A stretch of DNA of 64,000 bases, from assembly GCF_902168435.1 (NCBI RefSeq), contig NZ_LR656176.1:62001-126000 (forward strand), written 5' to 3'. The position numbers and the translations under genes were made by a program. A model generated the notes under the pieces. The model did not search any database and had not been told where the DNA came from. It was given only the letters and a program-made list of their open reading frames with translations. Origin of the DNA: Bacillus marasmi (GTDB lineage Bacteria; Bacillota; Bacilli; Bacillales; Cytobacillaceae). Positions 17,395 to 25,646 of the stretch are shown one piece after another; position 1 is the first letter of the stretch; the number at the start of each line of letters is the position of its first letter.

Positions 17395-17491
17395 TTCTTG
17401 TTGATCCCCTTTAGTTATAATTGTTTATTTTATCATCTTAATTAAAATCAAACAAAGGAGATGCACGGTAATTATTGTTGTAAAGTCTCGA

Positions 17492-18247
17492 TTATTCATT
17501 CACCTTCATGACCTCGTATTTGAAACCTAGATATTGATAATTTTGCTTTCTGTACATTTCTCTTGGTGTATCTTCCCCACTTGCCACTAGAATCACTGTC
17601 TTGTCCATAAATTGATCCATTACATACCTTTGTACCATGCTACCAATACCCCGTTTCTGGTAAGCATCGAGGACGATTAATCCATCAATTTCAACCGTAT
17701 CATCAGTGATGATTAAATCAACACTAGCCGCAGGCAAGTCCTGATAATACGCAATTACTTGCTGAAACCTGTCAGAATAGAAATTCCGTCGATGCTGTGC
17801 TTGCCGCTGCTCCGCATATCCAAGTCCATATTTGAAATCTAGTTCATACTGAAATTTCAAGAAAGTATCTAAGCTATCTTCTGTTATTGATTGGACAGAT
17901 ATCTCGGGATTTTCCTTTATTTGTGGGAAATCCTTCGGCTGAATACTATACAACTCTAAACGACTCGCATGATAATTCAATTGGTTAAAGTATTCACGGA
18001 CTTCTGGTAATATTGTTTCATTTTCAGGAAAATAAAATTTGAGATGATGCTGATCATGTTTTAAATGGAATTCGCGCAAATAATCCTCGACTTTGGTAAA
18101 TTCCGTCAAAGTTGGATTTTTCTTGAATTGGAGAAAATTACAATCATACATTAATAACATTCCTGGATTATGAATGTGGATATACAGGTCATTTTCAAAA
18201 ACTTTTATACCGTAATGGTTTATTTTTTCAAAGGTAACAGCCTCCAA
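17492..18247 (-). CDS. GNAT family N-acetyltransferase
   Basis: A 251-residue acetyltransferase. The C-terminal GNAT core (about 120-245) carries the acetyl-CoA binding turn QKRGIGSMVQRYV and the last-strand motif YRKQNYQYLGFKYE. The N-terminal 110 residues are a family-specific extension. The substrate cannot be deduced. Its 5' flank is the 52-bp tandem hairpin array, with the ADP-ribosylglycohydrolase gene beyond it in the same direction. Confidence 0.85.
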   Translation of the reverse strand: MEAVTFEKINHYGIKVFENDLYIHIHNPGMLLMYDCNFLQFKKNPTLTEFTKVEDYLREFHLKHDQHHLKFYFPENETILPEVREYFNQLNYHASRLELYSIQPKDFPQIKENPEISVQSITEDSLDTFLKFQYELDFKYGLGYAEQRQAQHRRNFYSDRFQQVIAYYQDLPAASVDLIITDDTVEIDGLIVLDAYQKRGIGSMVQRYVMDQFMDKTVILVASGEDTPREMYRKQNYQYLGFKYEVMKVNE

Positions 18248-18303
18248 ACTTATCTCCCCTTTATTGTTATGGATTCATTCCTGTTGTTGTACTAAAGCGT
18301 TTA

Positions 18304-18779
18304 GAACTCATGAGTCCTTCATGAGTTCATTGCTTAGATTTTTTCTCCGGGTTTTGAACTCATGAGCCCTTTATGAGTTCATTACTTAGATTTTTTCTCC
18401 GGGTTTTGAACTCATGAGCCCTTTATGAGTTCATTACTTAGATTTTTTCTCCGGGTTTTGAACTCATGAGCCCTTTATGAGTTCATTGCTTAGATTTTTT
18501 CTCCGGGTTTTGAACTCATGAGCCCTTTAAGAGTTCATTATTTAGATTTTTTCTCCAGATTTTGAACTCATGAGCCCTTTATGAGTTCATTACTTAGATT
18601 TTTTCTCCGGGTTTAGAACTCATGAGCCCTTTATGAGTTCATTGCTTAGATTTTTTCTCCGGGTTTTGAACTCATGAGCCCTTTATGAGTTCATTATTTA
18701 GATTTTTTCTCCGGGTTTTGAACTCATGAGTCCTTTATGAGTTCATTTTTTAGATTTGCTCTAATATTTACGAACTCAT
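18304..18779. repeat. Tandem array of nine 52-bp hairpin units
   Basis: The unit GAACTCATGAG...ATGAGTTC recurs with exact 52-base periodicity at 18304, 18356, 18408, 18460, 18512, 18564, 18616, 18668 and 18720, plus a truncated tenth copy at 18772. Each unit holds an inverted repeat GAACTCAT / ATGAGTTC around a 9-base loop, then a spacer ending CTCCGGGTTTT. The units differ by few substitutions (for example TTGCTT/TTACTT/TTATTT and one broken arm at 18536) and no indels. The truncated copy lies inside the last codons of the ADP-ribosylglycohydrolase gene. There are no unique spacers, so this is not CRISPR. It fills the 520-bp space between two minus-strand genes. Confidence 0.95.
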
Positions 18780-19646
18780 CGATACCCTCAGTTTATATAA
18801 TCTATTACCAAGCTCCATCAATTCCTCTTTTACAAGAATTTTGGTTTTAAAATGTTCAGGCAGGGCGTTGTACCCGACTTCAATTCCTTTTAGGCCACAT
18901 GCGATTGCAGCAATGGTGTCACTGTCTCCACCTTTATTAGCAGCTTCAATCGCAACATCCGAAAACTCCTTAAAGTGTACTAAATAATAGAGCACCCAAT
19001 AAAAAGTATTCACCACATATCCATCTGCCGGGACAATAGGTTTATTATGAAAGACGGAACTAAACTGAGTCCCTTGTATTTCCTTTTCTATCGCCTGATA
19101 AAGTTGCTCATGATTAAGAAGTCTTGATGCAATTTTATTGTAAATTTGGCATATTTGTGCTGTTTGCTCATCATAATGTGTCATCATAGACTGACGGAAG
19201 GTGATGTCGAGCATTTTCTCATTGTCCGCATAAGCGAGTGCAATTGGTAAAGTGCGCATTAGCGAACCATTTCCAGCACATTTTCCATCCATCTGCTCAC
19301 AAACTAGTTTTGCAGCTTCTTCCCAATCTCCTTGATATTGACTTAGAACACTCCTAATCGTTATGCCAACGTCCTTTGGATTAGTTCCGTACCAGGCTAA
19401 GAATTCCTCGCCAATCTTCGTTATTGGTTCCAGCGGTTTCTCCAAGATGCCTCTCGCAACGGCAATCGTCATTGCTGTATCATCGGTGATTTCACCGGGC
19501 TCAAGGCTCCAACACCCGCCACCACTGATTTCTGTGAGCCGACCATATTTTGCGCTGATTTCTGATTCAGTCATAAATTCTGTTGTCCCACCCAGTGCAT
19601 CTCCAATAGCCACACCGAATAGACCACCCATTATTTTATCTAACAC
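18768..19646 (-). CDS. ADP-ribosylglycohydrolase family protein (DraG-like)
   Basis: A 292-residue soluble all-helical hydrolase that removes ADP-ribose from proteins or related substrates using a two-metal (Mg) centre. Motifs: GDALGG (15-20), GEITDDTAM (Thr54-Asp55-Asp56), NGSLMRTLPIALAY, and GGDSDT (Asp241, Asp243). All metal ligands are present, so it should be active. Start is GTG 12 bases after AAAGGTGG. It lies 34 bases after the MFS gene and probably shares its transcript. Its last codons (MSS-stop) are made from the first half-unit of the adjacent 52-bp hairpin array. Substrate unknown. Confidence 0.92.
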   Translation of the reverse strand: MLDKIMGGLFGVAIGDALGGTTEFMTESEISAKYGRLTEISGGGCWSLEPGEITDDTAMTIAVARGILEKPLEPITKIGEEFLAWYGTNPKDVGITIRSVLSQYQGDWEEAAKLVCEQMDGKCAGNGSLMRTLPIALAYADNEKMLDITFRQSMMTHYDEQTAQICQIYNKIASRLLNHEQLYQAIEKEIQGTQFSSVFHNKPIVPADGYVVNTFYWVLYYLVHFKEFSDVAIEAANKGGDSDTIAAIACGLKGIEVGYNALPEHFKTKILVKEELMELGNRLYKLRVSMSS

Positions 19647-19680
19647 GAGGATCCACCTTTCAACCTAAAATATAAACAAG

Positions 19681-20976
19681 TTATGGATTTTCCTCCATAT
19701 AATCCGGCATTGCCGTTTCTAAGTTACGTACTCCAGTAGAGCAACAAGTTATAAAAATTCCACCTAGTAGCAGAATTCCACACACTACAAAAAGCAATGC
19801 AATTCCAGAACCGGGTCCTTGTCCGAAAACGCTAATTAACCATGTCCAGCGACCCTCTACCATTGATGGTTCAAGCCAGCCATCGACGATTGGACCTGTA
19901 ACAAGAAAGGACAACGGTGCGGACAGTGCGGATAATTGCCCGAATACTACAAAAATCCTTCCATGCATATGTAAAGGCGTCTTTCGTTGTATAAGTGAAG
20001 TAAATAGGGCACCAGTCATTGCCAGTGGCAACATCAACAAGAAAATAGTTCCAGCCATTAGCCAAACATTTTCGTTTAATCCTAAAAAAATAAACATTCC
20101 TGCTGTAAGAATTGATCCAGAAACAATAAATCTAATTTTATGATGGAAATATCCCCACCACACTGACAGCAATGCCCCCACCATCGCACCTGCATTCATT
20201 GCGAGGAGTAACCAGGACATCACCATATCATTTCCGGTTTTGAACAAAAAGTACGGAATGGCTAACTCTAAAGGACCATTTAATATGAAATTCCACCAGG
20301 CAAAATAAAGAAAAAGGTATAGTAATGATTTATGCTTCCATAGGAAACGATATCCTTCCATTGCCTCATTCCATAGACTTCCCTTCTTTACCTGTATGTC
20401 CTTATACATTTTTCCAGGTAATGATAGACTGGCAACAGCAATGATACAAATAATGAACGTTACTATATCAATGATGACTATACCAACCAAACCAATTGGT
20501 TCAAAAAGCATCCCTGCTAAAAATGGAGCGATAATTCCAGCTAGTGGAAAAAGAACTTCCTTAAATGAATTAACCCGATCTAATTGGTGATTGTGAACCA
20601 TTTGTGGGATTAATGCAGAGGAAGCGACACTTTGCAAAGCCATAAACAATCCTTGAATTGCCACTATCATGTATATTAAAGCCATACCCGTACCACTTAT
20701 TAGACTGAAGACAAGAAAAATCGTGCATAACACTTGACCCGCATCTCCAATCAGAATGGCGGTTTTTCTATTCAATTGATCCACTGCTATACCAATTAGT
20801 GAACCAAAAAATAATATGGGCAACTCATTACATAAAGAAATCAACAATAATGGTGTAACAGTACCTGTTTCTTTAACAAACCAAATCCCGATAGCGACTG
20901 CTGTTAATCGGCTTCCAATTAGCGAAAGCCCTTGAATTCCCAGAAATTTATAGATAGTTTTATGACTTGTGCTCAT
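19681..20976 (-). CDS. MFS transporter (DHA3-like efflux)
   Basis: A 431-residue protein with about 12 membrane helices. The loop IAVDQLNRKTAILIGDAGQ after helix 2 is the MFS motif A variant G...D...RK. It resembles macrolide-type or DHA3 drug exporters. AAGGGG lies 9 bases upstream of the ATG. Gap to the downstream ADP-ribosylglycohydrolase gene is 34 bp and to the upstream GNAT gene 53 bp, so GNAT-MFS-ADPR-hydrolase may be one operon. Substrate unknown. Confidence 0.86.
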   Translation of the reverse strand: MSTSHKTIYKFLGIQGLSLIGSRLTAVAIGIWFVKETGTVTPLLLISLCNELPILFFGSLIGIAVDQLNRKTAILIGDAGQVLCTIFLVFSLISGTGMALIYMIVAIQGLFMALQSVASSALIPQMVHNHQLDRVNSFKEVLFPLAGIIAPFLAGMLFEPIGLVGIVIIDIVTFIICIIAVASLSLPGKMYKDIQVKKGSLWNEAMEGYRFLWKHKSLLYLFLYFAWWNFILNGPLELAIPYFLFKTGNDMVMSWLLLAMNAGAMVGALLSVWWGYFHHKIRFIVSGSILTAGMFIFLGLNENVWLMAGTIFLLMLPLAMTGALFTSLIQRKTPLHMHGRIFVVFGQLSALSAPLSFLVTGPIVDGWLEPSMVEGRWTWLISVFGQGPGSGIALLFVVCGILLLGGIFITCCSTGVRNLETAMPDYMEENP

Positions 20977-21029
20977 TTTAGTTTTCCCCTTGGAACTACG
21001 TAAATATCTAATTTTTCAGTTTGATATCG

Positions 21030-21527
21030 TTAATCAATACCAATCTTTGTGCTTCTTCTTTCTAGCAGAACCACATCACGCCATACTCCGTTCATCTTTC
21101 CGAGTTTTTCTCGTCTTCCGATCTCTCGGAAGCCATTTTTTTTGTGGATTTTTAGACTTGAAATATTTTCTGGAAAAATACCAGATTGTAATGTCCAAAA
21201 GCCATGCTGTTCACTTTCTTCAATTAATCTTTTTAATAGTAAACTGCCAATCCCCTTGCCGGAGTATTCAAGCCCTACATAAATACTTACCTCTGCTACC
21301 CCAGCATATACACATCTACTTGAGGTCGGGCTTAGCACTGCCCAACCAACGATTTTATCACCTGTTTTTGCTACTAAACGGCAAGACTTAACATGCCCGT
21401 TATCCCAATCTTCATAGCTAGGTGCGCTAGTCTGAAATGTCGCATTGCCAGTAGAAATTCCTTCGAGATAAATGCTACTTACTTGTTTCCAATCTGATGG
21501 CTCCATGTACTCAATCGTAATTGTCAT
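21030..21527 (-). CDS. GNAT acetyltransferase, phosphinothricin/methionine sulfoximine type (YwnH-like)
   Basis: A 165-residue GNAT enzyme. It has the family pattern of the Pat/YncA group: EVSIYVGLEYSGKGIGSLLLKRLI (V-x-R/K-G-x-G-x-L acetyl-CoA loop) and HKKNGFREIGRREKLGKMNGVWRDVVLLER. This group acetylates phosphinothricin or related toxic amino acids. AGGATGAC precedes the ATG. Upstream of the MFS gene, possibly the first gene of its operon. Substrate inferred from the family only. Confidence 0.87.
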   Translation of the reverse strand: MTITIEYMEPSDWKQVSSIYLEGISTGNATFQTSAPSYEDWDNGHVKSCRLVAKTGDKIVGWAVLSPTSSRCVYAGVAEVSIYVGLEYSGKGIGSLLLKRLIEESEQHGFWTLQSGIFPENISSLKIHKKNGFREIGRREKLGKMNGVWRDVVLLERRSTKIGID

Positions 21528-21777
21528 CCTGTGTCATCCTCCATCATAATTTCAAAAAATCGTGATTGTTTACTGTTTTCATAATTGGCAATTCGCTTAA
21601 AATATAGTAAATTCCTTCTTAAATTCTACTATCTCAATTAACAATGTGAAAGTGTCACAATGTGTTTGAAATAATGGTAGTATTTTCTTAAAAGTATCCT
21701 TTAAAATTATTTTAATGGGTAAAATTGTACTTTTATTAATCCACTTGGTATTTAAATAAGCAACGAGGGTGTTGGAC

Positions 21778-22716
21778 TTGGATTATAAAATTAATTTCTT
21801 TGTGGATAATACTAGTCTATATCGAAAGCTCTTTATATTATTTTTTATTGCTCTTCCTATCATTAATTATTGGATATATGCACTGAACTCATTATACGTA
21901 CTGTCTGTTATTTTTTTAGGCATCGGCTTTTACTCAAAGCCACGTTGGTTCCTTATTTTATTTACATTTCTGGTTGTTGTTCAAAGATCCATCGTTATAC
22001 AAGATATTGATAGTCTTGCAACCTTTTTCATTCGCCTATTGGTGTATTTAGCAGTAACTTTCATTTCTGTTGAAGTAATTAAACAGTTTAATATTCAAAA
22101 AAATAATAAAACTGAAATCATTATGTCGATTTCGAAATTACTTGATTCACGGGATGCTTATACAGCTAATCATTCTGAAAACGTGGCGAAATATTCATTG
22201 ATGATTGCAAAAGAAATGAAACTGTCAAAATCTCAATGTAAAGCTATTTATTTAGGTGGATTATTACATGATACTGGAAAAATTGGAGTACCTGAATCGA
22301 TTTTAACCAAACCTTCACAACTTACGAACAAGGAATTTGAAATCATTAAAAATCATCCAATAATTGGTTACGAATCATTGAAGCATGTATCATCTTTAAA
22401 AACAACCGGAATACTTGATATGGTCAGATTTCACCATGAACGATATGATGGAAAAGGTTATCCATATGGGTTGAAAGGAAAGGACATTCCCCTTGCAGCA
22501 AGAATTATGGCAATAGCCGATTCTTTTGATGCTATGACGTCTAAGCGTGTATACAATGATGCTCGTAGTATCGAATTTGCGATTAGTGAGATCACCAAAA
22601 ACAAAGGTACTCAATTTGACCCAGAGATTGCTGAGTTATTTATCAATATCCTCAAAAATCAAGACTTGCCTGATATTAAGCATAATTTCTACCATAAATA
22701 TGAATCAATTGGATAA
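21778..22716 (+). CDS. HD-GYP domain membrane protein, putative cyclic-di-GMP phosphodiesterase
   Basis: About 312 residues. The N-terminal half holds four or five membrane helices (to about residue 105). The HD-GYP domain follows with HSENVAKYS, HDTGKIG (HD), FHHERYDGKGYPYGLKG (HHE and GYP) and RIMAIADSFDAMTS. All metal ligands are present, so it may hydrolyse c-di-GMP or a related dinucleotide. The GTG at 21769 overlaps the ribosome binding site AGGGTG, so the TTG at 21778 (6-base spacing) is preferred. Monocistronic with a 250-bp upstream space where I see nothing definite. Confidence 0.9.
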   Translation: MDYKINFFVDNTSLYRKLFILFFIALPIINYWIYALNSLYVLSVIFLGIGFYSKPRWFLILFTFLVVVQRSIVIQDIDSLATFFIRLLVYLAVTFISVEVIKQFNIQKNNKTEIIMSISKLLDSRDAYTANHSENVAKYSLMIAKEMKLSKSQCKAIYLGGLLHDTGKIGVPESILTKPSQLTNKEFEIIKNHPIIGYESLKHVSSLKTTGILDMVRFHHERYDGKGYPYGLKGKDIPLAARIMAIADSFDAMTSKRVYNDARSIEFAISEITKNKGTQFDPEIAELFINILKNQDLPDIKHNFYHKYESIG

Positions 22717-22759
22717 AATAGCACGTTCACGCTTTACAGTTCACTGTTGTGATAATATT

Positions 22760-22798
22760 AAACGCCTTAGGATTTTTTCATGATCCTAAGGCGTTTTG
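22760..22798. terminator. Bidirectional terminator
   Basis: Stem AAACGCCTTAGGAT / ATCCTAAGGCGTTT with a T-containing loop and T-run; it lies between the convergent HD-GYP and nitroreductase genes. Confidence 0.85.
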
Positions 22799-22810
22799 TT
22801 GAAGCTCATT

Positions 22811-23686
22811 TTAACTAAATAAGGAAGTGCTTTTCCAGCTAACAATATATTTTGTTAACTCATTTGGGGTGTCGATTTCAGGATCCACCACTTTCCATTG
22901 TCCGTCTATACCTAATTCTCTACATGCCGAATCAAATTGGCACATTGCAATTCCCATATCTAGTAATTGCATGTCATACCCCAATTTTGTGCTATAGTTT
23001 GGTGTTTGTTCAATGAAAAAGTGACATATTGTTTTATTTGCATTTATTACTAGGCGCCACGGTTGTTTATTTGAAGCAGATGGACCAAGCCTTACCATTT
23101 CAATAGGTATTTTAATTATTTCTGCTTTGGCATCTGTTAAAGAAGTTTCAAAATTCTCATCGAAAAAAAGTTGATCCCAAGGCTTTTTATTATCAGCTTT
23201 TACTGCAAAGCGGAGTGCTTTATCAAGTACCCTTTGCTTTTCATGCGGGTAACCTATAGGAGTAATGCATGGAATAAATTTCTTGTCAATTAATGGTATT
23301 TCTTTTTCAAAAGAATTCCGATTAAAAGTCCCTCCCATCCAACATGTTCCGATTCCATGTTGTGTTAACAAAAGAATAAGTTTTTGAAATACATATCCAA
23401 AATCCAACAAAGATTGTTTATTATTTTCTGTGATACCAACTAAATAGGCCTGTGGATTTTTTATCATACCGTATGTTCCCAATTTAATCCCTTTATCCGA
23501 AACGTTGTTTGTAACTGAAACCAATTCGATCTTACCTTTTTCACCAAACGGACCTATAAGATTTTCTTCGTTATTTATGTATTGAGAAATCAAATCAATA
23601 TGTTTGCTGCTTAATGGCTGTTTTTGAAAAGAACGGATTGATTTACGCATCCTCATTACATCAAGTAAAGTGCTATCGGTCATCAT
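22811..23686 (-). CDS. Nitroreductase family protein (TM nitroreductase type)
   Basis: A 291-residue FMN-dependent oxidoreductase-like protein. RMRKSIRSFQ near the N-terminus is the usual nitroreductase FMN-phosphate binding motif (R.S.R.F), and the second half has RLGPSASNKQPWRLVI, a typical FMN-site segment; the order of the two halves fits the longer putative TM nitroreductase family. The partner reductant and substrate are unknown. ATGATG starts the gene after GGAGG. Monocistronic. Confidence 0.85.
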   Translation of the reverse strand: MMTDSTLLDVMRMRKSIRSFQKQPLSSKHIDLISQYINNEENLIGPFGEKGKIELVSVTNNVSDKGIKLGTYGMIKNPQAYLVGITENNKQSLLDFGYVFQKLILLLTQHGIGTCWMGGTFNRNSFEKEIPLIDKKFIPCITPIGYPHEKQRVLDKALRFAVKADNKKPWDQLFFDENFETSLTDAKAEIIKIPIEMVRLGPSASNKQPWRLVINANKTICHFFIEQTPNYSTKLGYDMQLLDMGIAMCQFDSACRELGIDGQWKVVDPEIDTPNELTKYIVSWKSTSLFS

Positions 23687-23844
23687 GTAGAAACCTCCGG
23701 ATACATACTTCCTACCCTTTATTGCTGGAACATTCTAATCTTAATGATGTTTCAACCTAAATAAAATAAAACCGCAGTCAAAAATCGATATAGGCTTGAG
23801 CGGTCCTTTCTGAACTACGGTTTATTGTCAATTAAGTTTAGTTA

Positions 23845-24795
23845 TTAACTCGCATTATCATTTGATTCAAGTAATTGGAAGAATTCCATTTCATTAATGA
23901 TTTTTATTTCAAAACCTTTTTCAATTAAAGAATAGGCTTTTTCTTCCTTTGTGCTGATTCCTTTTGCTCCGACTAAAGTTTTATCTTGGCGTCCCACCAC
24001 AAGAAAATCAGTTTTTCGGCTCACACCGCTTTTAATGATTCCCCCAGCATCAACTGCTTTTTGCATAGCTGTAGCTCTTTCCATCATGCTCAATTCACCT
24101 GTAAAAACCATTTGTTTTTCAAAAAATGGATGATTGCAATCCATTTCCTCGCATGAAGGAGTGATGTCCTGGATATCAATTTTTTTGTATTTCTGAGGTT
24201 TTTTTCGGTAAAAGCTGTTTTGATGCTTAAAGCGTGCTAAAGATTTGACTGGTATTGCAGCACTATTGATACTTAAATAAGAATCTATTGATTGATGATT
24301 GCACAACTCAACACTTTTTATCACCAATTCAGCGCAGGCTTCTGCATCTGCAAGTGCATTATGGTGATGTTCAAGCGCAATTCCAAAATGTTGGGTGCGG
24401 GCTTTTAATGAACCTCTAACTCCATTGCAGGCAAGTGAACTAATGGAAATACTACAAGCATACTGAATATCTGGAACATCAAGTGAATATTCTAACAAAC
24501 AACTCTTCAGCACACTCATATCAAATTGAGCATTGTGTGCAACTACAAGTGTACCAGGTTTAAAGAAATGTTTAATTTCCTGCCATACCTCATCGAATTT
24601 TGGTGCATTTAGAACATCCTCTTTTGTTAAGCCATGGATTTTTGCCATTTTTTCGTCAAATATGAGACTTGGTGGTTTAATGAGGTAATATTTTTTATCT
24701 ACAATTTGGTTTTGGTCTACAAAAATCATACCTAGGGAACAAGCGCTATTTAAATTGTTATTGGCAATTTCAAAATCGATTGCGATAAAGTCCAT
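23845..24795 (-). CDS. DEDDh 3'-5' exonuclease with C-terminal BRCT domain
   Basis: A 316-residue protein. Residues 1-175 form a DnaQ/PolC-epsilon type exonuclease: IDFEIA (Asp7, Glu9), HNAQFDMSVL and HHNALADAEACAE (His and Asp of DEDDh). Residues about 225-310 form a BRCT domain (KQMVFTGELSMM, GGIIKSGVSRKTDFLVVG). Such proteins trim DNA or RNA ends and bind phosphorylated or DNA-end partners; the exact cellular role in Bacillaceae is not known to me. Monocistronic. Confidence 0.9.
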   Translation of the reverse strand: MDFIAIDFEIANNNLNSACSLGMIFVDQNQIVDKKYYLIKPPSLIFDEKMAKIHGLTKEDVLNAPKFDEVWQEIKHFFKPGTLVVAHNAQFDMSVLKSCLLEYSLDVPDIQYACSISISSLACNGVRGSLKARTQHFGIALEHHHNALADAEACAELVIKSVELCNHQSIDSYLSINSAAIPVKSLARFKHQNSFYRKKPQKYKKIDIQDITPSCEEMDCNHPFFEKQMVFTGELSMMERATAMQKAVDAGGIIKSGVSRKTDFLVVGRQDKTLVGAKGISTKEEKAYSLIEKGFEIKIINEMEFFQLLESNDNAS

Positions 24796-24956
24796 TCTAT
24801 TTCACCCTTTATTTTATCGGTTGATCATTATTCCATTTTCCCATAAAAGATTAAAATCGAAAATACGAATCATGATAATTTTGGTGTGAAACTATTTTCC
24901 TATTTTGGACGTCATATTTAGTAGAATAAAAGATTAATTGGAAAGGATCGGCTCTC

Positions 24957-25523
24957 TTGAGATTAAAATGGATGAAAAGCACTATCACCACGACATTACT
25001 TGTTATTATTGCGATTTTCATTTACTTTCAATATGTTTCAAAGCCCCAAGTAACACAAACGGCTGAAATGCCCACCTCTCTTCACCCGGTTGTGGAAGAA
25101 AAAATGAATCAACTAATTGAACAGGCTGCAGGTAAGGGTATATCCGTTGTGATTACAGACGGATTTCGTAGCGCAGAAGAACAGGACCGCTTGTATGAAA
25201 AAGGTCGGTCCTCGGAGGGAAACATTGTAACGCACGCAAGAGGCGGAGAGTCCTATCACAACTACGGTCTGGCAATTGACTTCGCCATCAAAATACCGAC
25301 AGGAGATATTTTATGGGATCGTCAGTATGACGGGAATGTTAATGGCGTTGCGGATTGGACTGAAGTAGTGACAATTGCCAAAGAACTTGGCTTCGAATGG
25401 GGCGGGGATTGGATTAATTTTAAGGATTACCCCCATCTGGAAATGGATTTCGGATTGGCCATTGATGATTTACAACGTGGTGAACGCCCTTCTGATGTAG
25501 CTTTACAATCTGAAGCTAATTAA
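24957..25523 (+). CDS. CwlK-like M15 peptidoglycan peptidase
   Basis: A 188-residue protein with one N-terminal membrane helix (about 8-26) acting as anchor or signal. The M15/VanY-like catalytic domain holds TDGFRSAEEQDRLYEKG, SYHNYGLAIDFA (His and Asp zinc ligands) and the last His in DYPHLEMD. CwlK-type enzymes are L-alanyl-D-glutamate endopeptidases of cell-wall peptidoglycan. A TTG start 11 bases from GGAAAGGA is used; no ATG of good context fits the helix better. Followed by a strong terminator. Confidence 0.88.
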   Translation: MRLKWMKSTITTTLLVIIAIFIYFQYVSKPQVTQTAEMPTSLHPVVEEKMNQLIEQAAGKGISVVITDGFRSAEEQDRLYEKGRSSEGNIVTHARGGESYHNYGLAIDFAIKIPTGDILWDRQYDGNVNGVADWTEVVTIAKELGFEWGGDWINFKDYPHLEMDFGLAIDDLQRGERPSDVALQSEAN

Positions 25524-25539
25524 AATAATTCATTGTAGA

Positions 25540-25588
25540 AAAAATTGGCCTCATGATTCGACTGTTGAATCATGAAGCCAATTTTTTT
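25540..25588 (+). terminator. Terminator after the CwlK-like gene
   Basis: Long stem AAAATTGGCCTCATGATTC / GAATCATGAAGCCAATTTTT followed by seven T. It faces bceB and may act in both directions. Confidence 0.85.
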
Positions 25589-25646
25589 GAATTTGATTGG
25601 AAAATCGCTCTTTAAGTTAACATAATTTTATTATCGGAAACAGACT

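Noticed and set aside
18304-18779. CRISPR array reading of the 52-bp repeats
   Set aside because: The repeat and its spacer are the same in every unit; there are no unique spacers and no cas genes.
23767-23822. Imperfect hairpin near AAACCG / CGGTTT as terminator
   Set aside because: Stem is interrupted and the loop is long; support is too weak.
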